Shown here: one piece after another, positions 51,930 through 60,574 of the stretch | Numbering within the stretch: the first letter of the stretch is position 1 | How the letters are laid out: each line of letters begins with the position of its first letter | Source of the DNA: Fibrobacter sp. | GTDB taxonomy: Bacteria; Fibrobacterota; Fibrobacteria; Fibrobacterales; Fibrobacteraceae | Assembly (NCBI GenBank): GCA_017412605.1 | Contig: JAFPWY010000012.1 | Coordinates: 124,001-188,000, forward strand | Length of the DNA: 64,000 bases | Reading direction: 5' to 3' | Notes under the pieces: generated by a model | Told to the model about the DNA's origin: nothing | Seen by the model: the letters and a program-made list of their open reading frames with translations, nothing else | Databases searched by the model: none | Made by a program: the position numbers and the translations under genes

Positions 51930-52985
51930 TTGAAAAAATTACTTGTTTTTTTGATTGTATTCGGATGCGCTTTCTGTTTTGGACAAGAGACTTTGCCCGT
52001 TTATAAGAAAGTCAACCATGAGGTCGACGAAGCTAATCCTATCGGATCGCTTTCCAAGTCGGACTGGATCAAGGAGTTGCCCCTGCCGCCGGATTCCATC
52101 AAGCATGTTCGTGAAGAAAAGACGCGCCGCGAAGTCGTAGGAAAGAACGGCAAGAAGAAAATCCAGAAGGTCACCAAACGCTACATCTCCTGGGAAGTCC
52201 GCAAGCCGAAGGAACCCCCGCGCTTTGTTCCTATCGAATGTAAACTGGGCAAGAAGGTTTACGTGAAGCGCGCCGAACTGGCCCGATTCCAACAGGAGGC
52301 GAAGGACCTCAGCGGTGAATACGCATCTTCCACAGGCAGCGTGTTCCTGAGGAAATCCCCGAACAATCCCAAGCGGTTCGACGTGATTATCCAGAACGGG
52401 CCCGCTACGGAACGTTCGGAAATCGAGATGGGTAATCTGGAAATTCAAGAGAGCAATGGCCACGCAAGGCTTTCTTACCATGAAGAAGGTTGCAATATTG
52501 AAATAGGCGTATTCAACCGTCAGGTGAAGGTCGCGCAACGTGGCTGCTATGAATACAACATCGGTAAGTACAAGCTCGAAGGTGAATATCCCACGTACAA
52601 GGGCAACACCCGCAAGACAGAGGTGTTCAACATGCCGGAGCAGCAGTTCAAGTTCAAGAAGTACCTGTGGTGCGGTAGCGGCTTTGACAGCTGCGAGAAG
52701 GTGAAGGACGACAACGGCGTTATCACTATCACCTGGAGCAAGGACGGTAACGGCTTTGTCGAGAGACAGGCGGGCGAGGAGGTGCACACCTACCGTCCGT
52801 TCGAGCACATGATTCCGCACAAGCGCGATTACTACAAGGGCGAAAAGCCCATTGCCATCAAGACCAAGCGCACCGACATGAGTGGCGAGTGGATGATTTG
52901 GTATTTCTACCCGAAGGCCGAACGCCTCAAGATGGTCCGCGCCGGCATGCGCGAAGATATCGCCTACATGGAAATTTACGAATGA
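51930..52985 (+). CDS. Unknown secreted protein, 351 aa
   Basis: A TTG at 51930 is preferred as start: it gives a clean signal peptide (MKKLLVFLIVFGCAFCFG) and AGGCGG lies 4 nt upstream; an ATG at 51897 would add 11 residues without a Shine-Dalgarno. The mature protein is rich in Lys and Tyr and has beta-strand-like segments (GEYASSTGSVFLRKSPNNP, NIGKYKLEGEYPTY, HTYRPFEHMIPHKRDYYKG). It resembles no family I know. Its last 4 bases overlap the PIN-domain gene. Confidence 0.6.
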   Translation: MKKLLVFLIVFGCAFCFGQETLPVYKKVNHEVDEANPIGSLSKSDWIKELPLPPDSIKHVREEKTRREVVGKNGKKKIQKVTKRYISWEVRKPKEPPRFVPIECKLGKKVYVKRAELARFQQEAKDLSGEYASSTGSVFLRKSPNNPKRFDVIIQNGPATERSEIEMGNLEIQESNGHARLSYHEEGCNIEIGVFNRQVKVAQRGCYEYNIGKYKLEGEYPTYKGNTRKTEVFNMPEQQFKFKKYLWCGSGFDSCEKVKDDNGVITITWSKDGNGFVERQAGEEVHTYRPFEHMIPHKRDYYKGEKPIAIKTKRTDMSGEWMIWYFYPKAERLKMVRAGMREDIAYMEIYE

Positions 52986-53431
52986 TAAATTCCATTGAGC
53001 AAAGCCGGATACTGTTCCTCGATTCCGGACCGCTGGTCCGGCTGTTGCAGATGCACCCGGACTTTTATCCGGCGGTGTCGGGCGTACTCGACATGGTGTA
53101 CGAGAAGAATATGCAGGTTCTCGTGTCTTCTGTTACTTTGTTTGAAATTAGCCAGAAAGCGTTCGGCTCGAACGAAGGCGTGCTTGCCCGGCAGTACCGC
53201 GAGTTTTTCGAACATTCCGCGAACGTGAAGGTGTGCCCGGTAGATGCCGAGGTTTCTGTAAAGGCTGCCGAACTGTGGGCCTACGCAAACCGCACGAACC
53301 ACAAGCTGACCGAGGCGGAGTCTCTGCGCCTTGCGACGGCGTTTGTGAACGGCGCCGACTGCATTCTCACGGAATGTGAATTTTTCCGCGATGCGACCGA
53401 CATTGCGGCCTTTATGTTGGACGAGATTTAG
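52982..53431 (+). CDS. PIN-domain protein (VapC-like), no visible antitoxin
   Basis: The start at 52982 overlaps the stop of the secreted-protein gene (ATGATAA). The 149-aa protein has FLDSGPLVRLL with the first acidic residue (~12), LVSSVTLFEISQKA with Glu (~50), AELWAYAN and a late LRLATAFVNGADCILTECEFF. In VapC toxins the last part is usually DxxLTxDxxF; here it is TECEFF, so one acidic ligand is a Glu or shifted. No antitoxin-like gene is adjacent. Confidence 0.7.
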   Translation: MINSIEQSRILFLDSGPLVRLLQMHPDFYPAVSGVLDMVYEKNMQVLVSSVTLFEISQKAFGSNEGVLARQYREFFEHSANVKVCPVDAEVSVKAAELWAYANRTNHKLTEAESLRLATAFVNGADCILTECEFFRDATDIAAFMLDEI

Positions 53432-53433
53432 TT

Positions 53434-53441
53434 TATCTTTA
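53434..53441 (+). promoter_or_regulatory. -10 element TATCTTTA before the second FISUMP lipoprotein
   Basis: TATCTTTA lies 22 nt before the TTG start, with AAGGAGG between. Confidence 0.5.
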
Positions 53442-53463
53442 CCGACATAGAAGGAGGTTGGTT

Positions 53464-55077
53464 TTGAAAAGGTTTTTTATTGCAGCATCTTTGTTGTTTT
53501 TCCCTGTTTTTTTTGGTTGTGACGATGGCAAGGGGTCTGAATCGGCAATCGTCATTGCATCCGATGAACCGGAAAGTTCCAGCAGCTTTATAATTCCGTC
53601 CAGTTCTTCTGAAAAAATAGTGAGTTCGTCGAACGAGGTTTCCAGTTCGTCTGTTTCGATTAAACGGTCTTCCAGCAGCATTGCGAGCAGTTCGTCCTTT
53701 GCAGGGGCTTGTAAGTCTGTCGACGAATGCCTGAACCCGGATATAAGGTACAGAACGTTTATCGATGAACGCGATGGGCATGAGTACAGGTTCGTATATA
53801 TCAACAACCGTTTCTGGATGGCCGAGAACCTGAACTATTTTGACACTGTTGCAGTTCCGGAACTCAAAGGGAACACATGGTGCTATGGTGATGACCCCAA
53901 GAATTGCGAAAGATATGGCAGGCTTTACAACTGGACTGCCGCTTCTAACTTTAACACGCAGCCACTCATATACGACACTATTCAAGGAATTTGCCCGTCC
54001 GGTTGGCATCTGCCCATATATGAGGATTATTATTCCTTGCTGAGCGAGGTCGAAGAACTTGATGGAAACAGTGGATATGTCATTAAAGCCTTGAGGACCA
54101 AGAATGGCTGGTTGAAAAATGATGGTTCGGATTTATTCGGCTTTTCGGCTATCCCTGCGGGATACAGGAACAATTTTGGACTTTTCGAAGATGAAAATGA
54201 GAGCGCAGCGTTCTGGAATCTTAATTGGAACTCGGGAACCCATCCCTATGCGTTTGCATTCAGTAACTTTGAAAATGCCGCGTATGGGAACTTAAGTTAC
54301 GACAAGATTGAAAATGATACTTCCGCCTTCTCTATCCGCTGTATCAAAAATATCGGTCGCGATGAGCCCTCGCTCGTACCGAAGGATTCCATCGTAGATG
54401 AACGCGACGGCAAGGTTTATAAAACCGTCGTGATTGGCAACCAGACATGGATGGCTCAAAATCTGGACTATGCGGATTCGGTGGCGGTTCCCGAGATTGC
54501 GACGCGCTCCAGGTGCTTTACGGAGGCGGACAGTTCATGCGAACTGTTCGGTCGCCTTTACGCGTTCTCCGTGGCAATTGACTCGACGGCTTTGGCCAAT
54601 GATCCAGACAATCCGCAAACTTGCGGAAGTTTTGTAATGTGCCCGGCGATATCGGATTCTGCGACGAGTCCCGTTAGGGGACTTTGCCCAGCGGGGTGGC
54701 ATATTCCGAACAAGGGCGAATGGGATGAACTGCTGCGCTATCTAACGGAGGACCTGAATCTGGACAGCAACACTGTGAATAGAGGCCTGAAAGCTGAATA
54801 TTCCTGGCGTTTCAGTGATCGTGGCACCGACGAGTTCGGTTTCACGGCTCTGCCAATCTCGGTCGATAATTTTGAAAGGGGTGCTTCTTATGACAAATCT
54901 TATGGAGAACAAATATCAATCTTTATGTCTTCGACATTGATGGCGTATCCCTCTGGATTAAGCCAGAACTATTATGTCGTCTGCATGGTGTTGTTCGAAA
55001 ACGTTTTCGATGCAAATCCGCGTGTTGGTGATATTGAGTCCCGTTACAAGTTCCCGATTCGTTGTATAAAGGACTAG
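53464..55077 (+). CDS. Lipoprotein with two FISUMP domains
   Basis: A TTG start at 53464 is set by AAGGAGG six bases upstream and yields lipoprotein signal MKRFFIAASLLFFPVFFGC. A Ser-rich linker (~35-85) is followed by two tandem Fibrobacter major paralogous domains. The first (~95-300) has RFVYINNRFWMAENLNYF and GICPSGWHLPIYEDYYSL; the second (~305-535) has KTVVIGNQTWMAQNLDYADS and GLCPAGWHIPNKGEWDELL. Each ends in SIRCIKN/PIRCIKD. Surface location, function unknown. Confidence 0.88.
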   Translation: MKRFFIAASLLFFPVFFGCDDGKGSESAIVIASDEPESSSSFIIPSSSSEKIVSSSNEVSSSSVSIKRSSSSIASSSSFAGACKSVDECLNPDIRYRTFIDERDGHEYRFVYINNRFWMAENLNYFDTVAVPELKGNTWCYGDDPKNCERYGRLYNWTAASNFNTQPLIYDTIQGICPSGWHLPIYEDYYSLLSEVEELDGNSGYVIKALRTKNGWLKNDGSDLFGFSAIPAGYRNNFGLFEDENESAAFWNLNWNSGTHPYAFAFSNFENAAYGNLSYDKIENDTSAFSIRCIKNIGRDEPSLVPKDSIVDERDGKVYKTVVIGNQTWMAQNLDYADSVAVPEIATRSRCFTEADSSCELFGRLYAFSVAIDSTALANDPDNPQTCGSFVMCPAISDSATSPVRGLCPAGWHIPNKGEWDELLRYLTEDLNLDSNTVNRGLKAEYSWRFSDRGTDEFGFTALPISVDNFERGASYDKSYGEQISIFMSSTLMAYPSGLSQNYYVVCMVLFENVFDANPRVGDIESRYKFPIRCIKD

Positions 55078-55117
55078 AAACCGGGACTTGAAGAACCACG
55101 TATCCCGTCTAAATTTC

Positions 55118-55125
55118 TATCTTTT
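55118..55125 (+). promoter_or_regulatory. -10 element TATCTTTT upstream of gatB
   Basis: TATCTTTT preceded by AAATTTC, the same context as before cimA; 23 nt before the gatB ATG, with GGAG in the leader. Confidence 0.45.
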
Positions 55126-55148
55126 CCCCGTAAAATTACGGAGTTTTT

Positions 55149-56603
55149 ATGTCCAACTATTGTCCTGTTATCGGTCTTGAAATCCATTGCCAGCTTGCGA
55201 CGAAGACGAAGATGTTCTGCGGCTGCGAAATCGAAGTGAATACGACCCCGAACAAGCACGTTTGCCCCGTTTGCCTCGGTATGCCGGGTGCCATGCCCGT
55301 GCCGAACAAGAAGGCGGTGGAATACGCCATTCGCTTAGGCCTTGCGCTGAACTGCGAAATCGACCTGAACGCGATGTGGACCCGCAAGAACTACTTCTAC
55401 CCGGACCTGCCGAAGGGCTACCAGATTACCCAGACGGGCGGACTTCCGGTGTACGACCACCCGATTTGCAAGAACGGCTGGCTCGAAATCGTCAAGGAAG
55501 ACGGCACCAAGAAGCGCGTGGGCATTACCCGTATCCACATGGAAGAAGACGCCGGCAAGCTCATCCACGACATGAGCCCGACCGATTCCCACTTCGACGC
55601 GAACCGCTGCGGCACCCCGCTCTGCGAAATCGTGACCGAACCGGATATCCGTAGCCCCGAAGAAGCCGTGCTCGTCTTGAAGAAGATCAAGCAGACGCTC
55701 GAATACACGCGCGTTTCCAACGCCAATATGGAAAACGGCAACATGCGCTGCGATGGCAACATTTCTCTGCGCGCTAGCGAAGACGCTCCGTTCGGTATCC
55801 GCGCCGAAATCAAGAACCTGAACAGCTTTACGAACCTCGAGAAGGCTCTCTACTGCGAAATGAACCTGCAGGCCTCGACGCTCGATGCCGGCAAGGAAGT
55901 GGAACAGTGCACCAAACGTTACGACCCCAACGCGGACAAGACCATCGTCATCCGCAGCAAGGAAGACGCTCACGACTATAAGTACTTCCCGGAACCGGAT
56001 ATGGTCCGCCTCGTGACCGACCCGGCCTTTGTGGAAGAAATCCGTCGCACGCTTCCGGAACTGCCGGATGCCCGCCGCAAGCGCTTCATGGACGACTTCG
56101 GTGTTTCCGAATATGACGCCATGGTGCTGACCGAAGACCGCGACGTGAGCGAATGGTACGACACCGCCGCTAAGAACTGCAAGAACGGCAAGGTGCTCGC
56201 CAACTGGGTGATTACGGAACTTTTGGCCAAGGTGAAGGAACTCGAAGGTGGCCTCAGTGCCCTCAAGATCAAGCCCGAAGACCTCTGCAAGCTCGTGAAC
56301 CTCATCGCCGACAACACCATCAACGGAAAGATTGCAAAGACCGTCTTCGCCGAGATGTTCGAGACCGGCAAGGATCCCGAAGCCATCGTGAAGGAAAAGG
56401 GCCTCGTGCAGGTGACCGACACCGGCGCCATCGAAGAAGTGGTCCGCGCTGTCTGCGCCGAAAATGCTGCCCAGTTCGCCGAATTCAAGGCTGGCAAGGT
56501 TGCGCTGAAGGGCTTCTTGGTCGGTATGACCATGCGCAAGTCCGGCGGCAAGGCCAACCCGGGCCTCGTGAACCAGATCCTCGACAAGCTCGCGAAGGAA
56601 TAA
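55149..56603 (+). CDS. gatB: Asp/Glu-tRNA(Asn/Gln) amidotransferase subunit B
   Basis: It transamidates misacylated Glu-tRNA(Gln) and Asp-tRNA(Asn) with GatA and GatC. Full length (484 aa): IGLEIHCQLATKTKMFCGC (~9-27, with the zinc/Mg region), VCPVCLGMPGAMPVPN (~38-53), YFYPDLPKGYQITQ (~84), RCDGNISLR (~199), then the helical domain and the C-terminal YqeY-like domain ending RKSGGKANPGLVNQILDKL. gatA and gatC are not in the window. Confidence 0.96.
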   Translation: MSNYCPVIGLEIHCQLATKTKMFCGCEIEVNTTPNKHVCPVCLGMPGAMPVPNKKAVEYAIRLGLALNCEIDLNAMWTRKNYFYPDLPKGYQITQTGGLPVYDHPICKNGWLEIVKEDGTKKRVGITRIHMEEDAGKLIHDMSPTDSHFDANRCGTPLCEIVTEPDIRSPEEAVLVLKKIKQTLEYTRVSNANMENGNMRCDGNISLRASEDAPFGIRAEIKNLNSFTNLEKALYCEMNLQASTLDAGKEVEQCTKRYDPNADKTIVIRSKEDAHDYKYFPEPDMVRLVTDPAFVEEIRRTLPELPDARRKRFMDDFGVSEYDAMVLTEDRDVSEWYDTAAKNCKNGKVLANWVITELLAKVKELEGGLSALKIKPEDLCKLVNLIADNTINGKIAKTVFAEMFETGKDPEAIVKEKGLVQVTDTGAIEEVVRAVCAENAAQFAEFKAGKVALKGFLVGMTMRKSGGKANPGLVNQILDKLAKE

Positions 56604-56638
56604 TTTTAGAGATTAGGATCTAGGGGCTAGAGGCTGGC
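56604..56638. repeat. CTAG-rich repeat between gatB and the small membrane protein gene
   Basis: ATTAGGATCTAGGGGCTAG followed by AGGCTGGCG; same family as the strings at 7504-7683. Its end (TAGAGGCTGGC) also lies where the Shine-Dalgarno of the next gene would be. Confidence 0.65.
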
Positions 56639-56998
56639 GTGAATAACGAAGTTAAAAAGGAACAGCCCCGCAGGGGCGTGGCAATCCAGGGCAGTCTGTT
56701 GCTTGTGGTCTTGCTTGCCCTGTTCTTCGCGATTCCTGCCGCAGCCGACAAACTCGACCAGTACGACAGCGCCTACGTGAACACGCTGAACATGACTGAT
56801 GAAGAAATTGCGGAACTGTACGGAGTGGACTCGACCAAGTTGAACAAGGGTCCGACCCTCCAGGAACTCAACGAAGAAGACCCCAAGTACGTCAAGCGCG
56901 ATTACGACCACCGCCAGCAAGTCATTGTCGGAAGCGTCGTGATGTTTTGCGTCGCGCTCGCGATGGTCTTGATGAATAATTATAACCCGAAACGGTAA
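56639..56998 (+). CDS. Unknown two-helix membrane protein
   Basis: A GTG start at 56639; AGAGG from the CTAG repeat lies 5-8 nt upstream. The 119-aa protein has two hydrophobic segments, GSLLLVVLLALFFAIPAAA (~19-37) and VIVGSVVMFCVALAMVLM (~94-111), separated by an acidic loop (DEEIAELYGVDSTKL). No known family. Same strand as gatB, but the repeat separates them. Confidence 0.6.
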   Translation: MNNEVKKEQPRRGVAIQGSLLLVVLLALFFAIPAAADKLDQYDSAYVNTLNMTDEEIAELYGVDSTKLNKGPTLQELNEEDPKYVKRDYDHRQQVIVGSVVMFCVALAMVLMNNYNPKR

Positions 56999-57180
56999 AA
57001 CGCAGCCATCCCCTAAGAGATTAGTGGCTAGTATTCAGTGGTTAGGGGCGCATTGCGCCTTTGAGGTGATTGATAATTGATAATGGATGATTGATGATGT
57101 GGGATGAGGCTCGCTTCTCCTTGACCACTAACCACCAACCACAGTCTGCTTCCTACTATCGACGCTAGAGAACGTTTTTT
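56999..57180. repeat. Degenerate CTAG/TTAGTGG-type repeats and small hairpin, no gene
   Basis: It holds AAGAGATTAGTGGCTAG, hairpin GGCGC-ATT-GCGCC (57047-57059), a GATTGATAATTGATAATGG run and TTGACCACTAACCACCAACC. The rest to 57318 (319 bp without a gene in total) is AT-rich promoter DNA. Confidence 0.6.
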
Positions 57181-57194
57181 TGTATTATACATAA

Positions 57195-57320
57195 TGTATA
57201 GTATTTTCAATTTATCATCATAGAATTACTAGAATTTTATGATTTTTGCATAAAAAACTTGATTTTGTATAGTATTTTCTATTTGCATTTTTCAAAAATA
57301 TAACGTATATTATATAGTAT
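57195..57320 (+). promoter_or_regulatory. AT-rich control region with direct repeats before the TIGR02147 gene
   Basis: TGTATAGTATTTTC(A/T)ATTT occurs at 57195-57213 and 57266-57284; the core TATAGTAT recurs at 57313-57320 across the start codon. A -35 TTGCAT (57283-57288), 17-bp spacer and -10 TATATT (57306-57311) end 7 nt before the ATG. The repeats overlap the -35 side and the start site, so they are good operator candidates. Confidence 0.6.
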
Positions 57321-58152
57321 GAAGCCGATTCTCGAATATAAGGACTACCGCCTGTATATACAGGACTACTACGACGAGCGCAAGCGCTTGGGTGCGTTCT
57401 CGTGGCGTGAGTTCTGCAAGAGTGCCGGTTTTTCTTCGCCGAATTTCTTGAAGCTCGTTTGCCTGGGCGAAAGCAGGCTCGGTACGCCGAAAATTGAAAA
57501 TGTCGCGAACGCCATGGGACTTGTCGGTTACGAAAAGGATTACTTCCGCGAAATGGTCACGTTCTGCAACGCCAAGAAGGATTCCGTCAGGAAGGCTGCC
57601 CTTCTTGAAATGGAAAAAATCGCGCGCGAACACAGAATGCGCGTCGTCGACGGCGAGGCATTCCAGTATTACGAATCCTGGAAGTATCCAGTCTTGAGGG
57701 AACTGGCCCCGATGATGCCGGGAGCCAACCCACGCGATATCGCCGAAGAATGCAAGGAGCATGTGTCCGCCGAAGAGGTGCGCGACATCCTCAGTTTCTT
57801 GGTCAAGGCCGGGTTCCTGAAGAAGGACGGGGACAAGGTCTATTCCCGGACGGAACAGAACGTCATCGGCTCCAACGAGGCGTTGCCCATCGCCATCCGC
57901 GCCATGCACAAGGAGATGGCGAACATGGCGGCCCGCGCCGTCGACCGCTATTCTCCGAAAGAACGCTATTTTACCGGACTGACAATCGGCGTGAACGAGG
58001 AAGCGAGCAACAGGATTATCAACGAGATTGACGCCTGCTGCAAGAAGGTGCTCTCTATCGCCAACGAATATGACGATTCCGACCAGGTCTGTCGAATTAA
58101 TTTCCAATTTTTCCCGTTCACGGACAAGATAAAGGAGGCTTCGCATGCTTAA
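57319..58152 (+). CDS. TIGR02147 family putative regulator (paralogue)
   Basis: 277 aa, colinear with the protein at 25160: MKPILEYKDYRLYIQDYYDE, FSWREFCKSAGFSSPNFLKL, YESWKYPVLRELAPMMPG, MHKEMANMAARA and C-terminal FQFFPF. No membrane segment. There is no Shine-Dalgarno before the ATG and the -10 ends 7 nt upstream, so it may be leaderless. Its 3' end overlaps the start of the first of three lipoprotein genes by 8 bp, so the regulator and lipoproteins share a transcript. Confidence 0.87.
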   Translation: MKPILEYKDYRLYIQDYYDERKRLGAFSWREFCKSAGFSSPNFLKLVCLGESRLGTPKIENVANAMGLVGYEKDYFREMVTFCNAKKDSVRKAALLEMEKIAREHRMRVVDGEAFQYYESWKYPVLRELAPMMPGANPRDIAEECKEHVSAEEVRDILSFLVKAGFLKKDGDKVYSRTEQNVIGSNEALPIAIRAMHKEMANMAARAVDRYSPKERYFTGLTIGVNEEASNRIINEIDACCKKVLSIANEYDDSDQVCRINFQFFPFTDKIKEASHA

Positions 58153-58939
58153 GAATCTTGCTCTTGCCGCATGGTCACTCTCCTTGATGCTTGTCGTTGC
58201 GTGCTCTAGCGATGTGGATGTCGCTGGGGGAGGAACCATTGATCCCAACGCCAATAATAATACCGGTGTTGTAAACGGTTCAGAGATGAGCAGCTCGTCG
58301 GACGCTTCAATTAATTTATCTAATAATAGTGTGGATAACCCTGCCAGTAGCAGTGCCAAAACAGAAAGTCGTAACTCCGAAACAAAAAGCAGTTCTTCTG
58401 AAAAAAGAAGCAGTTCCTCAAAAGATAGAGGGTCGAATAATTTTGTCCCGGACATACCTTTATCTTCGTCTGATGATGAAGGTGATTCTATTCCTTCTCT
58501 GGACCCGTTCCCTAATCCTTCTATCCCGGACACAATTTATTACCAGGCAAGGAATTTCTCCGCCCAGTGCATCATCGACTATGTCAAAGTGGATTCGGCC
58601 GAACTTGTTCCCGTTACGGACGAACCGGTTGCCGCTGCGGACGTTCTGGGCGCATCAGCGTACAAGTCCGTCGACGGGGATTCCGTGAACATCTACCTGG
58701 ATGGCGCATATCTTAATACTCCCTGCGATTCGGCAGAAGAGGTTCAATTCTTCGAAGAAATCAATTCCGGAAACAAGATCCCTGTCGGCCTGGTGAACGA
58801 TACATTGTCGATGACCCTTCGCTGGGATAAAACTTGCGCCTGCGCCGCGACGGTCTCCTTTACGCTGGACAAGCCGGACACTGATTTCAACTACATCATT
58901 TTTGACTTATGGATGCCTATCCTGTTCCAGGAAAGGTAA
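58145..58939 (+). CDS. Lipoprotein 1 of the TIGR02147 cassette
   Basis: AAAGGAGG lies inside the regulator gene. Signal MLKNLALAAWSLSLMLVVAC with lipobox. Ser/Asn-rich linker (~40-125). The C-terminal domain (~135-264) contains NDTLSMTLRWDKTCACAATVSFTL, the D-T-L...C-x-C...F pattern shared with the two following lipoproteins. Unknown function; likely outer-membrane surface. Confidence 0.75.
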   Translation: MLKNLALAAWSLSLMLVVACSSDVDVAGGGTIDPNANNNTGVVNGSEMSSSSDASINLSNNSVDNPASSSAKTESRNSETKSSSSEKRSSSSKDRGSNNFVPDIPLSSSDDEGDSIPSLDPFPNPSIPDTIYYQARNFSAQCIIDYVKVDSAELVPVTDEPVAAADVLGASAYKSVDGDSVNIYLDGAYLNTPCDSAEEVQFFEEINSGNKIPVGLVNDTLSMTLRWDKTCACAATVSFTLDKPDTDFNYIIFDLWMPILFQER

Positions 58940-58952
58940 AGGGGGTTGACAT

Positions 58953-60542
58953 ATGAAGAAGGTTCTTGCAAACATTGCCATCTCGGCACTCATTCCGTTG
59001 ACCCTCGCCCTTGTGGCCTGCGGGGACGAAAAGACTTCAAGCGTGATTGAAGTGGATTCGCCTGCCATCTCCGAGGGCGATACCGCCAAGAGCGTGACGA
59101 ATCAAGAAACGGATGTCGTCTCCAAGGATGATACGACCCCGGACACTACCGTCCAGAAATCGGATTCGACATCCGATAAAACGGTAATTGCCAATTCGGG
59201 CCCTTGTAGCTTGAATCATAACGGAGACTGGCATACGGCTTACTTGGTTAATAACGAAAAAGTCGGTTACCAGATTGTTATTCCGGATGCATCTGCCATT
59301 GGATATTACACAAATAAAGAACTTTATGCCGAACGCGTGGGGGATACCCTGCATGTCTGGGAAAACGAAACAATTGCCATATTGGCTTGGATATGTTATG
59401 TGTATTACACCTTTAATATTCCGGCAGAAGATGCGGATATCAAGTATTTTAAATACTTTGAGAGAGTTTTCAAAGTTGTTCCTGGCCCCGCTCCCGAAAA
59501 ATCACCGGATACGCTAAGTATTCTTGCTCCACGCCTGGGGGCAGACGGAGATACAGTTCCATATCTGGGACCAGACGGAAATCTTCTGCCCGAGGCATTG
59601 GATACACTCTATAGAATATGCACAATCAGCCCGTCTGCCGAGGGAATTTACGATTCCAAATGTGTCACAATCCCGTCAGACATCCATGAAGTCACTTCGT
59701 CCAATTCGACGGCAAGGTCATCGTCGTCTGTTTCGGCAAAAAGTTCGTCCTCGTCTGCAGCAAAAGTTGCGGGCACGCACCAGGTCATTACGGATGCCCA
59801 AAACCAATGCACAGCAAATACAGATACAACCGCCGCACGTTATGCGTACAGGTATGTCAGCACCGAGCGCACGGGTTTTACCTTGGAGAACCTTAAGCTT
59901 ACCTACGGCATTGTCGCCGATACGCTGGATGTCGACGTGTCGGGGGACACGGTTTACGTGAAGGCGGTGTTCGATTTCACGAATGCGGAGAGAATGTATT
60001 GCCAATCCCAAATACATTTTTCCGTAGAGAACAATCCGGCCTTTTCGCATGCAAAGTTTGTCGCATTCTTTGACAGTCGTGATGACGCCGAACCAGTCAT
60101 ATTGGAAATCTACGATATGGATGTGATTACGGTTGAAGAAGCGACACGCCAGTATGCAAAAGACATAACGGTTGAATGCAAGAACGACAGGCAGACGCTC
60201 GACAGGCCGGCGCTGCAGGCAGTAACCCTGCTCCCGGATTTCGACACCACTTCGACGAAGCATATCGCCGGGAGAGTAGTCGGCGATGACGAGTTCGACA
60301 TGATTCTCATCAACGAACTCGACGTGGGTTGCGGCGTGGAGAACGTGAACTTCGAAGTCTCGGCCTCGAACGACACGCTGTACGTTCAGCCTTCCGCCGG
60401 ATTGTTTGGCACGAACTGCATTTGTCCGTCGCGAATCAATTTCAAGATAGAACAGAATTCCCGTTTCTCGAATACCAACGTTCTCGTATTCGGCCATTTT
60501 GAACCGATGCCGCTTGTGACAGCTGTTCCAATAAACAATTAA
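58953..60542 (+). CDS. Lipoprotein 2 of the TIGR02147 cassette, three copies of the shared domain
   Basis: Signal MKKVLANIAISALIPLTLALVAC. Three modules of the shared type: ~75-185 (GDTLHVWENET...EDADIKYFKYF...VVPGPAPE), ~275-385 (ADTLDVDVSGDTVYVKAVFDF...YCQSQIHFSVE) and ~395-529 (NDTLYVQPSAG...NCICPSRINFKIE). A Ser-rich linker (SSNSTARSSSSVSAKSSSSS) separates the first two. It follows lipoprotein 1 by 13 bp. Confidence 0.75.
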   Translation: MKKVLANIAISALIPLTLALVACGDEKTSSVIEVDSPAISEGDTAKSVTNQETDVVSKDDTTPDTTVQKSDSTSDKTVIANSGPCSLNHNGDWHTAYLVNNEKVGYQIVIPDASAIGYYTNKELYAERVGDTLHVWENETIAILAWICYVYYTFNIPAEDADIKYFKYFERVFKVVPGPAPEKSPDTLSILAPRLGADGDTVPYLGPDGNLLPEALDTLYRICTISPSAEGIYDSKCVTIPSDIHEVTSSNSTARSSSSVSAKSSSSSAAKVAGTHQVITDAQNQCTANTDTTAARYAYRYVSTERTGFTLENLKLTYGIVADTLDVDVSGDTVYVKAVFDFTNAERMYCQSQIHFSVENNPAFSHAKFVAFFDSRDDAEPVILEIYDMDVITVEEATRQYAKDITVECKNDRQTLDRPALQAVTLLPDFDTTSTKHIAGRVVGDDEFDMILINELDVGCGVENVNFEVSASNDTLYVQPSAGLFGTNCICPSRINFKIEQNSRFSNTNVLVFGHFEPMPLVTAVPINN

Positions 60543-60574
60543 GACGATTAACAAAAAAATCAAGGGGAGGAAAT

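Noticed and set aside
52982-53431. Toxin-antitoxin pair
   Set aside because: The upstream partner has a signal peptide and is too long (351 aa) for an antitoxin, so only a PIN-domain call is supported.
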